Assembly (NCBI GenBank): GCA_029339505.1
Contig: JAQISU010000058.1
Coordinates: forward strand, 3,363,501-3,427,500
Reading direction: 5' to 3'
Length of the DNA stretch: 64,000 nucleotides
Origin: Unio delphinus
Lineage: Eukaryota; Mollusca; Bivalvia; Unionida; Unionidae
Shown here: positions 1 through 13,286 of the stretch, piece after piece
Position numbering within the stretch: position 1 is the first letter of the stretch
Layout of the letters: each line of letters opens with the position of its first letter
Program-made: the position numbers and the translations under genes
Notes under the pieces: generated by a model
Told to the model about the DNA's origin: nothing
Database searches by the model: none
What the model saw: the letters and a program-made list of their open reading frames with translations, nothing else

Positions 1-1544
1 CGAGCACATCACAGACAGTCAATTGAACTCACGTCATTTGAAACTAATTTATGTCACTTAAAGCCTGCGTTAGAAAGACTACAAAGCAAAAAGTTGAATA
101 CCTTTGGATAAAGAACTGCACACTTTAGATTGAAGGCTATGAAAGGTCAAATATTTGGGGACGGCTTAAGACAAGAACTCTGTAAGTCGATAGTACAGGG
201 AGATCACTAGATACTCTTTTGTGACAGTGTATGACAAACATTCAAACCACGTCTTACATGCACAGATAATGAGAGCTATCAACAGAAATATTACTGTGCT
301 GTCTGATTGAACTTTTAATAGATAAGGTCAAGTTAGGCGAGGATCTATTTTTCTCCAGAACAGAAAAGAAAAAATGGACTTTTGATTTATGTGACGGATG
401 AGACTGATATCTCAAAGTCGCATGAAAGCTTCAAAAGCCCTCCTGCAAACCTGGGTGATCGTAGGTATTTAAAAGTACAGGTATTTACAATATAGCTGTC
501 ATTTTACAGGTAATAGGGTGGAATTGGGCCAAAAATGATAGCCTTAATTATCAAATGTAAAATGGGCTATCTGTTCATCGGAACATCGATTCTACGTATT
601 GGAAATATCAGGGCATTTTACGACACGTGATACGCTGTAATATTCTTCTCTATTTAAAATAATGATATGTTTGTGCAGATATAATATAAGAAAAATCAAC
701 GTTAGCGTTATTTGGAAGGTGATATTCGTGAGAAAAATTTTAATATTTGACAAATATGTCAACAATATTATCAATATTATTAACTTTTATCATAATAACG
801 TCTGTTAGGAGCTACTTACAAACATCTTTAACACGTTTTATGTGAGTTTAAAATGTACAATTGCTTAGGAAATATTTCCTCATGTTCACTTATCAAGAAT
901 CAACCTCTTTAAGATATAAATTGGTTGACGATGTATGTATTTTTTCCCCGTCAAGATCCCTCCGACACTATCTCTTGCACTAGCCGGCTTCTGAGATGGA
1001 ATATATACCCACAGAAGTTCAAAGTGAATATAAAACCCCTATGATAGATCTCAATGACCATCCATAGTTTTTTTGAAAATAACTTTAGCAACGTCATCAA
1101 AAGACCCAATAATAGCATTATATTCGCATTATCATCTCTAGACGATAAGATTAAAATAACGTAGAATTCCTGGAAACAGATTCAGATGGAATTGTAGTGA
1201 TACTTCCCAAATTGTTTTTTGGTAAACGGAAACGGGCACCCGGTCTTGTATTGAAATTAACGCTGTAAGGCGTTTAAACCACAAATGAAATGCCTGCACT
1301 TAACATATTTTTAAATGCTATTATATCACATTTGTAATAACAAAATGGAAGACAACCTTCAGTTTCAATAGCCACAAACTATTACTGACTTTGATATTTG
1401 TGACCTCAAAGAAGTTATTATGACGTCATAGTACCCATATCAAACTTGAAGTGTCATCTTTTTCGGTCGAATGTTAGAAAAGACCTCAGATGACCATCTT
1501 TATAACGACTATATGGTCTTAACAAAAGTAATATAAAAGTGAGA
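1..1544. other. AT-rich DNA, no gene seen
   Basis: I see no reading frame with coding character, no RNA gene and no repeat array here. The only open frame of note is 60 codons and hydrophobic, as expected by chance in AT-rich DNA. Confidence 0.6.
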
Positions 1545-2285
1545 AGCCAAAAGCTTTGTAAAATTCAATAAATAATATATTTTTCTTGAATACAACATGA
1601 AATGTAGAAACAGAACTTACGTTTTTGCGAATTAAATCTCAAATAATCAAAACATTACAGACCGAAGTCTCAATGAATAAAGTTCTGAATAAACTATAGT
1701 GGAAATCAAAATAAAATCCAGCACTGGGAGTGTTAATGTGTCTGTGGTGGCCCATGTAGTGGTGATGTGCCAACAGTCTTTTGTTGGATCACAAAAATAC
1801 AATCCAAGAATATATCCATATTTAAAATTTCACTATAAATTCAAGTTTATTTCAAAGAATATTATTTTTTGAAGAGAATAATTTGAATTAAAGAATTTAA
1901 GTCAAGAAAATACTGAGCACAACAATAATGCAACTGATTCTTCTAACATTTTACAGTACGAAAAAGTAATTTCTAGAAAAACAAGAGTATGTAGTCCTCT
2001 ACTTGACCTCAAGTCACAATTAGCATTTTCTAAACAAGAACTATTGCCTATTGATTCCAAAGGTTTACGCGATAAAATTATTTTAATAAAGAATATGGTA
2101 AATACAATGTCCTTGATTCAGGAAAACATAATAATTTTAGTATATTAATCTTGGCGAAACTGTTTGGTATGTATATTTTGTTTATATAATATTACAAAAT
2201 CAATGAAGCATGTCATGAATAAAATGAATTTTATTTTGGACAAGGTCAAATCCAAGATAAAATGTTACATTGTCAATAGCATACA
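1545..2285 (-). repeat. LTR-like dispersed repeat, copy 1 (diverged)
   Basis: This block shares a series of short collinear matches with 27,425-28,073. Examples are 'caacagtcttttg' followed by 'atcacaaaaat' and 'ccaagaatat' (1,770-1,815 here), an upstream 'aacagaacttac' with 'aattaaatc', and a downstream 'gaataaaatg' with 'acaaggtc'. Order and spacing are kept, so the two blocks are copies of one family. The copy near 27.4 kb has LTR-like ends when read on the - strand, so this one is placed on the - strand too. No coding potential is visible. It could instead be a non-autonomous element of another class, and the ends given here are approximate. Confidence 0.45.
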
Positions 2286-2571
2286 ATGAAATAAAAAGAA
2301 AATAACAAGCAATGCATATTAAATACAGATAGCAATCCTGACATGCTACCAAACACACAGTTTCATTATGCCATAGCTACTCCTTTCACTTCAAATGACA
2401 CAATGACGTATCATCCGTAATATCAACCGTGGCAGCATTTCATGGCTACTGCAACCAAGAGATTTTCTTCCAAATATTTAGCATTAAAACGTTGCTGTAA
2501 TAACATAAAGAATTAAAAGGGAAGGCATTTCATTGATGGATTTATTGTTTTACAGAGTTTCCTTTTCAAAC

Positions 2572-2810
2572 GAGATTCAAACCTACGCGGACAGAAGTGA
2601 AATGGCTAATCACTGATATCTCACTACATTTTGCGTGGGTTTGAATCTCAGCTAGGACAACGTTTGTATGTAAAAAATCTTGCGAGTAGGGTCATATAGG
2701 TCGGTTCTTCCTTCCCGGGTTTTCCAAGGTTCTTCCTAGACGATATATTTTTGCCGCTATGGCCTTTTGTGTGTGGAAGATGGAGTTAAATCCACAAATA
2801 CGAAACCATT
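2572..2810 (+). mobile_element. tRNA-derived SINE, family B, degenerate copy
   Basis: The 3' part (about 2,690-2,800) matches the better copy at 32,528-32,769: a 'gtcggttcttcctt' stretch, 'gggttttccaaggttcttcct', then a tail ending 'gagttaaatcc', which corresponds to 'gcattaaacccgac' in the other copy. The motif 'gggtttgaatctc' at 2,637-2,649 resembles a tRNA B box. A 17-bp arm at 2,572-2,588 is the inverse of 2,633-2,649 with one mismatch, so the B-box region can fold back on itself. The copy is too worn to be mobile. Confidence 0.5.
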
Positions 2811-5044
2811 TTATGATAATATATTATTTGCACACTCCGAATGATAACAATTGTGGAAATATGAATATGATTACCTCCTAGTCTTTTTCAGAGAGTCGAG
2901 GTAGTTCGACTCAGATAGGAAGGAGACGACTACTTTACAATGAGTTATCTTTCCAGTGGAACCACAAACAAATATAAAAAGCAAGAAGAAAACAAACAAG
3001 TAACTACGCAACGTTTGGTCTCTCCTTGGATCTTATCGTTCGCCAAAACACATTTCAGATATGGTATTATCCTTAAAAATGCATGATTCATAACTTTGAA
3101 TCAAAGAAAACAATAATGTTTTATTTTATGATGTTATCTTCAGACTCGGTTTGCAAACTTTAACGCAGTTTAACTTCAGTTTTTATAAAGGATAGATAAG
3201 TCCCAGATTCCTTAATGCGCTCTTTATGGGAGACTGTTCTATGTACGTTTGAATGTGTTCAGGGGCTGTTAACCCAACATCAGAATAAAAGTTAGGTTAG
3301 AACATGCATACATGGGCTTATTATCAAATGAATAATCCATATTAAATAAGATATGCTCTTCATAATAAAGATGATAATGCTCTCAGATACTTCATTACAA
3401 TTGTTTTTGGAATCTCCAAGTTGTGCCTCCTGTTAAAACATTAGCAGGACAAAATAGACATATCTTTTTTAATTTAAATGTGTTCATTCCTATGTCATTT
3501 ATTAAACATACTTTTAGTTTATCCAATCATAAAACTATGTATAGTTTGAGCATCGAACACACCAATTTATTGGGATCTAAAATACAAATTAAACGTCCCA
3601 ATATAAAATCATAAAATGCACAATTTGTTCTTTATCATAAATATTTATGGCATTACCAACAATAACCATGCAATAAAACTAACCATTTATTGCAGTTTTG
3701 TAGTTATTATAAAAGTAAATAGATGCAAATGTTTTTATTCTTTTTGTGCGACAATAATTACTTTTAATCATGTAATACAAATCTGATATAAAAAGAAAAA
3801 TATTGGAGAACGGTCGGTGACTTTTAAGCAGTCGCGATGTCTTTTCCTTTGCAAATGTATTAACCATATAACTCTGTCACTTGTATCGATGGTTGATACA
3901 TTAAGTTCGATAAATAAAAAGCAAAGACGTTGTACGAAAGAAAAGAAACCTTTAATTGAAATGAATAAAGACCATTTTATCCAAACATATTAAATATATT
4001 TAAAACAAGTCTTCACAACACATCGATGGATTATTCGTGTATTATAGAACGTTATGGAATTGCATCTGTTAAAAAATAATTATGAGAAGAATCACAACAT
4101 TAATCTTGTGGAAACAATGCGTATTTCATTTCTATGCGGATTATGATTTCGTGAATTCCATTTTCGAAAACGAATATGTTTTACATTTGCTTACCGATCG
4201 ATTAACTTTTTTTCCGCACAGTTAACTAGCTCGCCGTGATAACCGTTGATCTTTAAGATTGGGACAGTTTTAAAGCAATAGGAATGTTATCGATTTGGTT
4301 TTTAACTGTATAAATGAGGAAGAAAACCGGAAGTGATGTTGAACTGCTTTGTTCCGTCATGCGACCTATCGAATTCAAGGGACGCTATTTAATATGTAAA
4401 AAAGTAACAAAAACTACGCCTTTTCCTGAACGGCGAATAAAGTAAGTTATATAAATACAGCGAAACACTCTGTCCTTGCTAGAGATCATTGACATTTAAA
4501 TCTACTGTTAATGTCTTAGCAGTCAATGCAGCAAATCAGAAGTAAAAAGTAAAGCTAATTATTCTATATTAAAAATTTGATACCGTTCTTTTCAAAACAT
4601 TTTACGTGCTTTTAAATTATACGTTTTGAGTATTTTCAAACTAAAGCATACAAATGCAATAAGACGACGTGTACAATAACACAAATGAATAAAATGCCAT
4701 ATATTTCATGTAATTACAGTAGAAGAAAGGTAGGTAGGCTTCTTACTTGTTATGTTTTTATGACTGTGTTCATAATTGCAATTGTGACTAAAATTTTGCA
4801 TATTCCTAGGATTAGTTAATTTCTTTCGAGTTATCCACGATCAAATGAAGATGAAGACACGCCTTATTTTTGTCTAATCATTCACATGCTTAGAATTATT
4901 GTTCGTAGAAATAGTGGCAGCAGTAGTAGCGGTAGTTGAGAGGTGTTTTTGTGGTTGTTCTCACCATCCTTCATCATTATTGTTATCAGCATCATCATCA
5001 TCTAATATTTACAGCTATCCATTAAGTAATCGACCTAATATCAG
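2811..5044. other. AT-rich DNA, no gene seen
   Basis: Nothing beyond short runs such as 'catcatcatcatc' near 4,990. The two open frames of about 62 codons (3,423 + and 3,679 -) have no domain signature and look like chance. Confidence 0.6.
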
Positions 5045-5324
<280 letters not shown>

Positions 5325-5637
5325 GTCATTTATTTTTTAATAAACCGCCGTCACGTGACCGCTTACAATACAACGAACCCTCATTCATTGGATTAAATGA
5401 CCACACCTTGGTTCTAGTTACTACATTGTGCTCAAGACTAAACGAACTGGGAATACATTCATCATTTCTTAAATGTAAACGGAAGCGAAAAAAGAAACGT
5501 TCTTTCAAAGCTGGCTGTCGTAGAACAGGATGAAGAATTCCAGTTATCTCCCTTTCCCCCGTAAGAGATAAACAACTTAAAAATTCTGCCGTTATTTTAA
5601 TAACCTGGTTCAAATTCCTCTTAAATCATCAACCCTT

Positions 5638-7329
5638 GTGTCAACTGTCTCAGGGATACCACAACGTATTGCATTAATCAACCCTCAATCAGTAGGATCA
5701 CCGGAAAAGCGCACAGAAATTGTTAATTTTATCAACGACCAAAATATAAATATTGACATCTTCTTCCTGACAGAAACTTGGTTACATTCCACAGTTGATG
5801 AATATAAGTGTGCGGAATTCCCATCATTTTTCAAAGCTGCCATCTTAAAGCCACTACTGAAGAAACCATCACTGGACCATAACGATTTAAAGAACTACCG
5901 CCCAGTTTTTAATCTCCCATTCATATACAAAATCTTAGAAAATGTTGTTCTAACTCAACTTGTATCTCATTTGAATTCAAACAGTCTTTTAAGCAATGTA
6001 CAGTCTGCATATCGCCCTTGCCACAGTACGGAAACTACTCTTCTGAAAGTATTTAGTCACATTCTCTCTGCTTTGGATAGTGGAAAGATTACAGTCCTCA
6101 CTCTCCTAGATTTATCTGCAGCATTTGACACAATAGACCATGATATATTACGTCACCGTCTCCAGCATGTATTTGGCATTCAGAATATAGCCTTACAGTG
6201 CTTCAAGTCCTACTTAGTGAACAGAACACAAATTATATCTGCAAATGGAATACACTCCAGCCCAGTTGACGTATGTTGTGGTGTTCGACAGTGATCTGTT
6301 CTTGGACCTGTTCTTTTCATTCTGTACACTCAGCCGCTCTCAAGTGACATAGATCATCACCAAGTGTCGCACCAATTGTATGCTGATAACACCCAAATAT
6401 ACAAGTCTAGCCACCCAACTGAAGTTGATGCTACCATCCATGGAGTAGAGAAGTGCATTTCTGATGTGAAATCATGGATGACATGTAACAAGCTGCAGAT
6501 GAATGATGATAAAACTGAGGCTATTCTGATCACAACACAAAGACTTTCTCTTTCAAATCCTTTACCTCAGACAATAAATATCAGCAACACCAACATTAAA
6601 TTCTCACAGTCAGTACGGAACCTAGGCGTTACTCTAGACAGTACTCTCACATTGCACCAACATGTCATGAACATATGCAAGGCTGCATATCTTGAATTGA
6701 GACGCATCAGTTCCATTCGTAAATATCTTTCAGTTGATTCCACTAAAACACTTGTGTGTTCATTAGTACTTTCAAGACTGGACTATTGTAACTCAATTTT
6801 GTCTGGTTCGTCACAATATTTACTCCAGAAACTTCAAAAAGTTCAAAACACACCTGCACGGATCATCTTTAGAGTACCTCGATCAGAGCACACCTTTCCA
6901 CTGCTCTGTACCCTACATTGGCTATCGATTCGATACAGAATCAAACACAACATTTGTTCTCTGTGCTATGTTTCACTGACAGACTCCAGTCCAACATACT
7001 TATCCAGCCTCACCCATGTGTATACACCAGCTAGATCCTTACGTTCTTCTTCTGATAATCGTATACTCATTGTTCCCAAGGTGAAAACAATGTCATATGG
7101 ACAACGTTCGTTTGCACACCAGGGCCCGGCGACGTGGAACGAATTGCCCATTGAAATTAGACCCAAAGACACAGTGATCCCTTTTAAGAGTGCCCCTAAG
7201 ACTCACCTGTTTCGACTGCAGAGACAAACTCATCAACCTAATCATGTTTTGTATCTTATATGTTTTCAGCATGTTTTTATGTTTTCCAATTTCATTGTTT
7301 TTTTTTTCATTTGTTGTTCTGTAGTGTAG
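5638..7329 (+). pseudogene. LINE endonuclease-RT ORF2 fragment (broken)
   Basis: ORF2-like polyprotein fragment that would nick target DNA and copy the element's RNA. Residues 1-58 or so of the first frame resemble the APE endonuclease start (LINPQSVG, then DIFFLTETWL). The next residues are already RT (LKPLLKK, NYRPV, then LDLSAAFDTIDHDIL with the first catalytic Asp). The frame stops at TGA 6,292-6,294, inside the motif that reads GVPQGSVLG in copy 2, where a glycine codon became a stop. It continues in a second frame (6,364-7,329) through the catalytic box, which here reads YADN (6,379-6,390) instead of YADD. It then follows the LINE C-terminal region (WNELPIEIR, FKSAPKTHLF). The stop, the lost catalytic Asp and the deletion make it non-functional. 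Confidence 0.85.
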
Positions 7330-7351
7330 TCATATCATTTTTGATGGTGTA

Positions 7352-7382
7352 AAGCGCTTAGAGCTTCGAAAGATTAGGCGCT
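7352..7382 (+). other. LINE 3' terminal hairpin
   Basis: AGCGC and GCGCT arms flank a short loop just before the (ATT)n tail. The same block occurs in copy 2. In L2-type LINEs such a 3' structure is thought to be what the RT recognises on its RNA; that role here is inferred. Confidence 0.5.
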
Positions 7383-7411
7383 ATACAAAGTCCTCATTAT
7401 TAATATTGTTG

Positions 7412-7413
<2 letters not shown>

Positions 7414-7472
<59 letters not shown>
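7414..7472. repeat. (ATT)n microsatellite at LINE tail
   Basis: About 19 ATT units directly follow the LINE 3' end. The mirrored (AAT)n tract ends copy 2, so the tail belongs to the element. Confidence 0.95.
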
Positions 7473-7475
<3 letters not shown>

Positions 7476-7619
7476 GCCTATATTGTGCCGAGACATGCCG
7501 TTAAAACCCAACGCAACTATATTTGCACAACACAAAAGGAAACAATTGATATAGGACTAGAAATAATGTTGTAATGGTTTTAGATATGTTTCATAACATC
7601 AAATAGTTGCATCATATAC

Positions 7620-8270
7620 CAATCAATAGAGGATATACCTCAGTACAGAGTAAAGACTGCCATACGTTTTTTTTCATTCAATAAACGCCATACCTCAGTA
7701 CGAATTAAAGGGTAATAAACGTCAATGACAATCAATAGAGGCCACACCTAAGTACGAATTAAAGGCTACGAGGCGTCCATGTTTGTCAGTTGATGCCATA
7801 GAATAGAGGCCATACTTAAGTACGAATTAAAGGGTACTACATGTCCATGTCTGTCAATAAACGCCATACCTCAGTACGAATTAAAGGCTATGACACGTCC
7901 ATGGCAGTCAATAGAGGCCATACCTCAGTTCGAATTAAAGGCTATGACACGTCCATGGCAGTCAATAGATGCCATACCTCATTACGAATTAAAGGCTATG
8001 ACACGTCCATGGCAGTCAATAGAGGCCATACCTCAATACGAATTAAAGGCTATGACACGTCCATGGCAGTCAATAGAGGCCATACCTCAGTACGAATTAA
8101 AGGCTATGACACGTCCATGTTTGTCAGGAGAGGCCATACCTTAGTACGAATTCAAGGCTACGATACGTCCATGAAAAAAATAGAGGCTATACGTCAGTAC
8201 TTCAATACGATTTAATGGTTACGACACATCCATGTCAATCAACAGAGGTTATACCTCAGTACGATTTAAA
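7620..8270. repeat. 54-bp minisatellite, about 11-12 units
   Basis: The unit contains 'ccatacctcagtacgaatta', 'aaggctatgacacgtccatg' and 'gcagtcaatagagg'. The central units (7,855-8,160) are almost identical and the flanking ones decay outward, which suggests expansion from the middle. Because 54 is a multiple of three, two frames stay open (124 and 84 codons, 18-residue repeats). This is a by-product of unit length, not evidence of a gene. Confidence 0.95.
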
Positions 8271-8279
8271 TGCCAATCA

Positions 8280-8699
8280 ATTACTAGTTTAGAACATTTT
8301 GAAATTTCATCGACTTTGGGGTTGTCTTTGTGACCATTGATGACATTCTTGTCATTGCTTTCTCTTTTCATTCAATGCAAAATGAACGCTGAAATCATAC
8401 ATTTATCAGGCTCTCACGCTAATATGCTGGAAGATGGTTTAGACGGTATTGGCAAGAAAACCCATATTCGGTATATTTCCGTCGTGAAAATAGGTTGATA
8501 TGCAGAATCCGTTTAATAATATCCGTTAACGAATCCCTGATGGAATCTATATTTTCTTGACCATACTTTGGTGGCAATAAGGGTAATTTGTTGGGAGAAG
8601 CACAAAGTGGGGTTGATAGGCGGCACTGTGGCATAATGTTCATAAAAGTATGCCGGTTTCTACTATAAACAGATGTTTAAATTCTTGTATTTCAGGAAC
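8280..8699. other. No gene seen
   Basis: Short AT-rich interval between the minisatellite and a tRNA-like remnant; a 74-codon - strand frame (8,419-8,643) has no recognisable domain. Confidence 0.55.
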
Positions 8700-8875
8700 T
8701 ATTGTTTTACGGCTGCAGTTATGCCTATATGTAACCTGCTCAGATTCTTGAGGCCCTTCATAGCTTATCTGGTCTGTAGTAGGCTATGTCATATCGAAGC
8801 CACTAGCTACGTGACCTTGATTGGAACCATCACGGCACGCTTATGACTGAGCCACTACAGCTGCGATACATACAA
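8700..8875 (-). mobile_element. Possible tRNA-derived SINE remnant
   Basis: On the - strand, 'gtggctcagtcataagcg' resembles a tRNA A box and 'ggttccaatcaagg' about 30 bp further resembles a B box. The sequence then runs on for about 110 bp to a possible 'gccgtaaaac' tail. The spacing suits a pol III promoter from a tRNA-like head, but no second copy is visible in this window, so the assignment is weak. It is not a real tRNA gene: the T-arm and acceptor stem do not pair. Confidence 0.3.
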
Positions 8876-9018
8876 TACGAACTGTAATGTCTCATAGATA
8901 CTCATAGTTATTTACTTTTTCATAATTGTCATTGAAATCAGTCAGTATTAGATGCAACTGTTGAATGTACGCTGTTACTGGCAAAAACGTTTTTTTACTT
9001 TTTTTTTTTTTTTAAATT

Positions 9019-9020
<2 letters not shown>

Positions 9021-9080
<60 letters not shown>
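9021..9080. repeat. (AAT)n microsatellite
   Basis: About 20 AAT units, preceded by a run of T. No LINE 3' domain is attached, so this one stands alone. Confidence 0.95.
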
Positions 9081-9081
<1 letters not shown>

Positions 9082-9796
9082 GACTGTTTAGAGAAGGTAA
9101 CTCAGTTACAAAACTAATCAACCTTGAGGCCTTCTATCTGTTATTTACAATATATACAGTTTATACAACATGATGAAAATAATATGGCCGAAGATCATGG
9201 TCTGCCAGGGATTTGCTTTTAGACTTGACACATACCTTCAGATCCTGGATCCGAAGACTTTTTTATTGCAAAATATGAAAGTACACCAAACCCACTAGCA
9301 TGGATTCCTACAAAAGTTTTTTTTTTCATCAAAAAATCCTACCAATCATAATTTACCAATTTTCTACAAGACACTCGTTTGGAACAGTTTTTGTTATTCT
9401 ATCTGTGAAAAATTCATTTCATTTTGTAGTTTTCTGGAAGAAGAATCATTAAGAGGAATGCGAAAAAAATATGACTGAAAAGAATTTCACTAATGATAAA
9501 ACAATGGGTTCCTTACAAAGACAAAGACAAGCAAAGAAATACTTTCTAATCATTTAGATCTTGTCTTCTGTTACAAAAGAGAAGCTGACATAACAATGAC
9601 ATTTTTATTATTTCCATTGAGCTATGTATTCTGAAGTGGAGGCTCCAGCCATTTTCAAAATCAACCACTGAACCAACCTTTATTAATTGTCTTGTTCTGG
9701 AAACAATTCAATCTGCCTTTGAATTAGCACGTACCTCCAACAACAACAGCTTTACATTTAAAGACCACGAATGCCCATCTATTTGATAAATTAAGT

Positions 9797-9798
<2 letters not shown>
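9081..9798. other. No gene seen
   Basis: AT-rich DNA without coding frames, repeats or inverted repeats that I could identify. Confidence 0.55.

Positions 9799-9892
<94 letters not shown>
9799..9892. repeat. (TA)n microsatellite
   Basis: About 94 bp of uninterrupted TA dinucleotides. Confidence 0.98.
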
Positions 9893-9894
<2 letters not shown>

Positions 9895-10367
9895 TATTAA
9901 TTTATTCTCATTAATGCTCTTGCTCTTGCAAAAGTGTTTTAAATGAATGTAATCAACCTAATCTATGTCTCGTCCAAAACTTTCAACTTTTGTATACCCA
10001 CAATATGACTGAGAGGGAGACAGATGTCCCCGAGCGTGAGACTAGTGGCGGGGGGGTGGGGTGCAAAATAGGCTTTGAAATAGGTTGTACTGGGTGACGG
10101 TGATTTTATTGATGAAAATGATGGGTTTCAGAGTTGAGGGGGGGGGGGGTGCGTAAATTTGAATCTTGTCCCCGGGCTCCAAATACTCTAGCTACGCCTC
10201 TGCAATATGAGAACAGGACATCAAGGTCATACTATCCAAGCGAGAGATCTTTGATTCTCGCATGTTATATCCTTTTAATCTCTTGCTTCAATCACATTAA
10301 TCCATCCTGGGTAATCTTCACATCAGCTTTACTGGCGCACATAAATAGGCCTAAAGATCACAAGAGG
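9893..10367. other. No gene seen; G-run segment
   Basis: Contains short G homopolymers near 10,050 and 10,139-10,150. The text 'tagctacgcctctg' at about 10,190 resembles the degraded ends of old transposons, but no inverted partner was found. Confidence 0.45.
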
Positions 10368-10481
10368 ATCATGACACGCTGGCACTCATGTGCTCAGGGC
10401 ATTTAGGAATGCTTCTTTGAGAATCATGACACGCTGGCACTCATGTGCTCAGGGCAAGTAGGAATGCTTCTTTGAGAATCA
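10368..10481. repeat. 56-bp tandem duplication
   Basis: The segment starting 'atcatgacacgctggcactc' at 10,368 is repeated at 10,424 with about two changes. Confidence 0.95.
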
Positions 10482-10544
10482 GATGGCAGTAAGGACTCCT
10501 AGCTGGAAGCTGAAGTAGAGGAAGTGTGGACCATGTGGGTGTAT

Positions 10545-10660
10545 TATATTAATGTTATATTATATATTATTATGTTATATTATATATTATTATGTTATAT
10601 TATATATTATTATATTATATTATATATTATTATATTATTATGATGTATTATATTAATGTT
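10545..10660. repeat. TTATATTATATATTATTATG-type short tandem repeat
   Basis: About five near-copies of a 20-25 bp AT-only unit. Confidence 0.85.
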
Positions 10661-11592
<932 letters not shown>

Positions 11593-12345
11593 AGGAAATA
11601 TTGGTGGACTCCTCACTGACATTATAAATTTTGTCTGTTTTCTTTCCGCCTTTATTTGCTCTCCCTTGGAGTTTTCTCTTTCCTACCTGAGAATAGCTGC
11701 TAACTTTAACGAAAGAACAGTACGCCTATAATTCAAACAATGACGTTGAAGTTCTTATATTGAAGGATCCACTATATTTCTTGCCTTGTGTACAAGTCTT
11801 CAAGTTCTTCGTTACTAAAATAGAGTTATCTTCTCTTTTGTCATCATGACTTATGAATCTCATAGGGGGGGGGGGGGGGGAACTCGCGGCCTTGCCAGCA
11901 TAATGTGACAGATTTCAATTACTACGAAATATTATCCCTTTTCCCGTCGGGAAAAGCAAATTGCCTATCCAAAACGATTAGATTTCCAACAAATGGTTCA
12001 TTAGTTCATTTTATTACTTTCATTTGGACGGCTAATGTCGTTTTTACTCTGTTCTTTTTTGCAATTATTTGAGCAACATTGAATAAATACCCTGCTCGCA
12101 TGACATTAGACGTATTTGTTTTCACGCGAAGGATTCTAAAATGGATGTGATTCTCTTATTATCAGGCCCTGATTACAATAAGATGAATATAAATTCTTTC
12201 GTCAGGTTTAGATTATGGTAACTTTTGATGTTTTTCAAAAACAGATTAAATACAATCCGATATTCAAAATATTTTATTTTTTAGATTTAAAGGCTTTGCA
12301 TATTCCCTACATAAAATCTCAGACATACCGCAGTGATGTTCGCTA

Positions 12346-12346
<1 letters not shown>
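11593..12346. other. No gene seen; poly-G run
   Basis: Contains a G homopolymer of about 15 at 11,866-11,880. No coding signature. Confidence 0.55.

Positions 12347-12426
<80 letters not shown>
12347..12426. repeat. Poly-C plus (CT)n microsatellite
   Basis: About 10 C followed by about 70 bp of CT. The same compound design recurs at 39,904. Confidence 0.95.
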
Positions 12427-12429
<3 letters not shown>

Positions 12430-13040
12430 CAAATAGTTTTGATGCAAAACGTGTCATTATTGACATCAATATATGAAGAAATGGGCAAATAGTATGTCCC
12501 TCTCCTTTTCAAAGGAAAAGTTGGAGACACTACGGATGCCTTTCCATACTTACGAGCTTCTATCGTTCGTTTGCGCTCTAATAGGTTTAAGCCGTATAAG
12601 CCCGAGCAAACTATCTTCCACATTCGGGATCTTAACATCAATGGCAAGGTAAAGATCAGGGCTCCATATTTTCAGTTTTTCCTGTTACTTTGTTTACACT
12701 TAGTAACTTCAGAACTGCTTGAAATTAAAGGATGCAACACCATTGACAACAATGTCTTAATTTGTTTGTCTGTTGTAACGATATCTTAATTTGCTGGTGT
12801 GTTCGTTACATTTGATATTGTTCAATGTCATTATGTTACAGGTTTATTTTTTTCTACTGTACGATTCGTTGTATTCCATATTTGTAGGACTATTTGATTT
12901 ATGAATTGGTGAAACTTGATGTTTTTGTATGTCATCAATGAAGGTGTGTTCATTACCACTTTGTGGATTATATCTTCGAAATCAAAGTCCCAGATCAATA
13001 TTTAGTTGCCGTAAACATTTGCCACTCTGCCTTCTAACTC
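12427..13040. other. No gene recognised
   Basis: A short segment (about 12,525-12,648) stays open on both strands and ends in a donor-like 'AAGGTAAAG' on the + strand, so a lone exon cannot be excluded, but the translation resembles nothing I know. The rest is AT-rich. Confidence 0.4.
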
Positions 13041-13058
13041 AAACCCTAACCCTAACCA
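13041..13058. repeat. Short telomere-like CCCTAA run
   Basis: 'accctaaccctaacc' sits just outside the (AAT)n tail of LINE copy 2. With only about 2.5 units, it may be chance. Confidence 0.5.
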
Positions 13059-13067
13059 TAACGTTTC

Positions 13068-13068
<1 letters not shown>

Positions 13069-13130
<62 letters not shown>
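13069..13130. repeat. (AAT)n microsatellite at LINE tail
   Basis: About 20 units directly joined to the LINE 3' end, the mirror image of 7,414-7,472. Confidence 0.95.
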
Positions 13131-13133
<3 letters not shown>

Positions 13134-13286
13134 GACTTTGTATAGCGCCTAATCTTTCGAAGCTCTAAGCGCTTTACACCATCAAAAATGATATGACTAC
13201 ACTACAGAACAACAAATGACAAAAACAATGAAATTGGAAAACATAAAAACATGCTGAAAACATATAAGATACAAAACATGATTAGG

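Larger units (their letters stand above)
5335..7472 (+). mobile_element. L2/CR1-type LINE, copy 1, internally deleted
   Basis: This is a non-LTR retrotransposon copy on the + strand. A basic N-terminal segment (about 5,440-5,530, with an RKRKKKR-type run) is followed by the start of an endonuclease domain (5,660-5,810, ending in a TETWL-like motif). The sequence then jumps directly to the beginning of the reverse transcriptase, so most of the endonuclease and the linker are missing. The RT continues to about 7,240. The 3' end carries a short hairpin-forming block (7,352-7,382, AGCGC paired with GCGCT) and an (ATT)n tail, as in L2-like LINEs whose 3' end is a hairpin plus short microsatellite. 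Copy 2 (13,069-15,470, - strand) shares the RT, the hairpin and the tail. CR1, L2 and related clades cannot be separated by eye. Confidence 0.85.

Noticed and set aside
6966..7172. - strand 68-codon frame, repeated at 13,351-13,557 (+)
   Set aside because: Antisense shadow of the LINE C-terminal region, found in both copies because the LINE is repeated.
12264..12647. 127-codon - strand open frame
   Set aside because: Its middle is the (CT)n tract read as RERE; the flanking parts show no domain.
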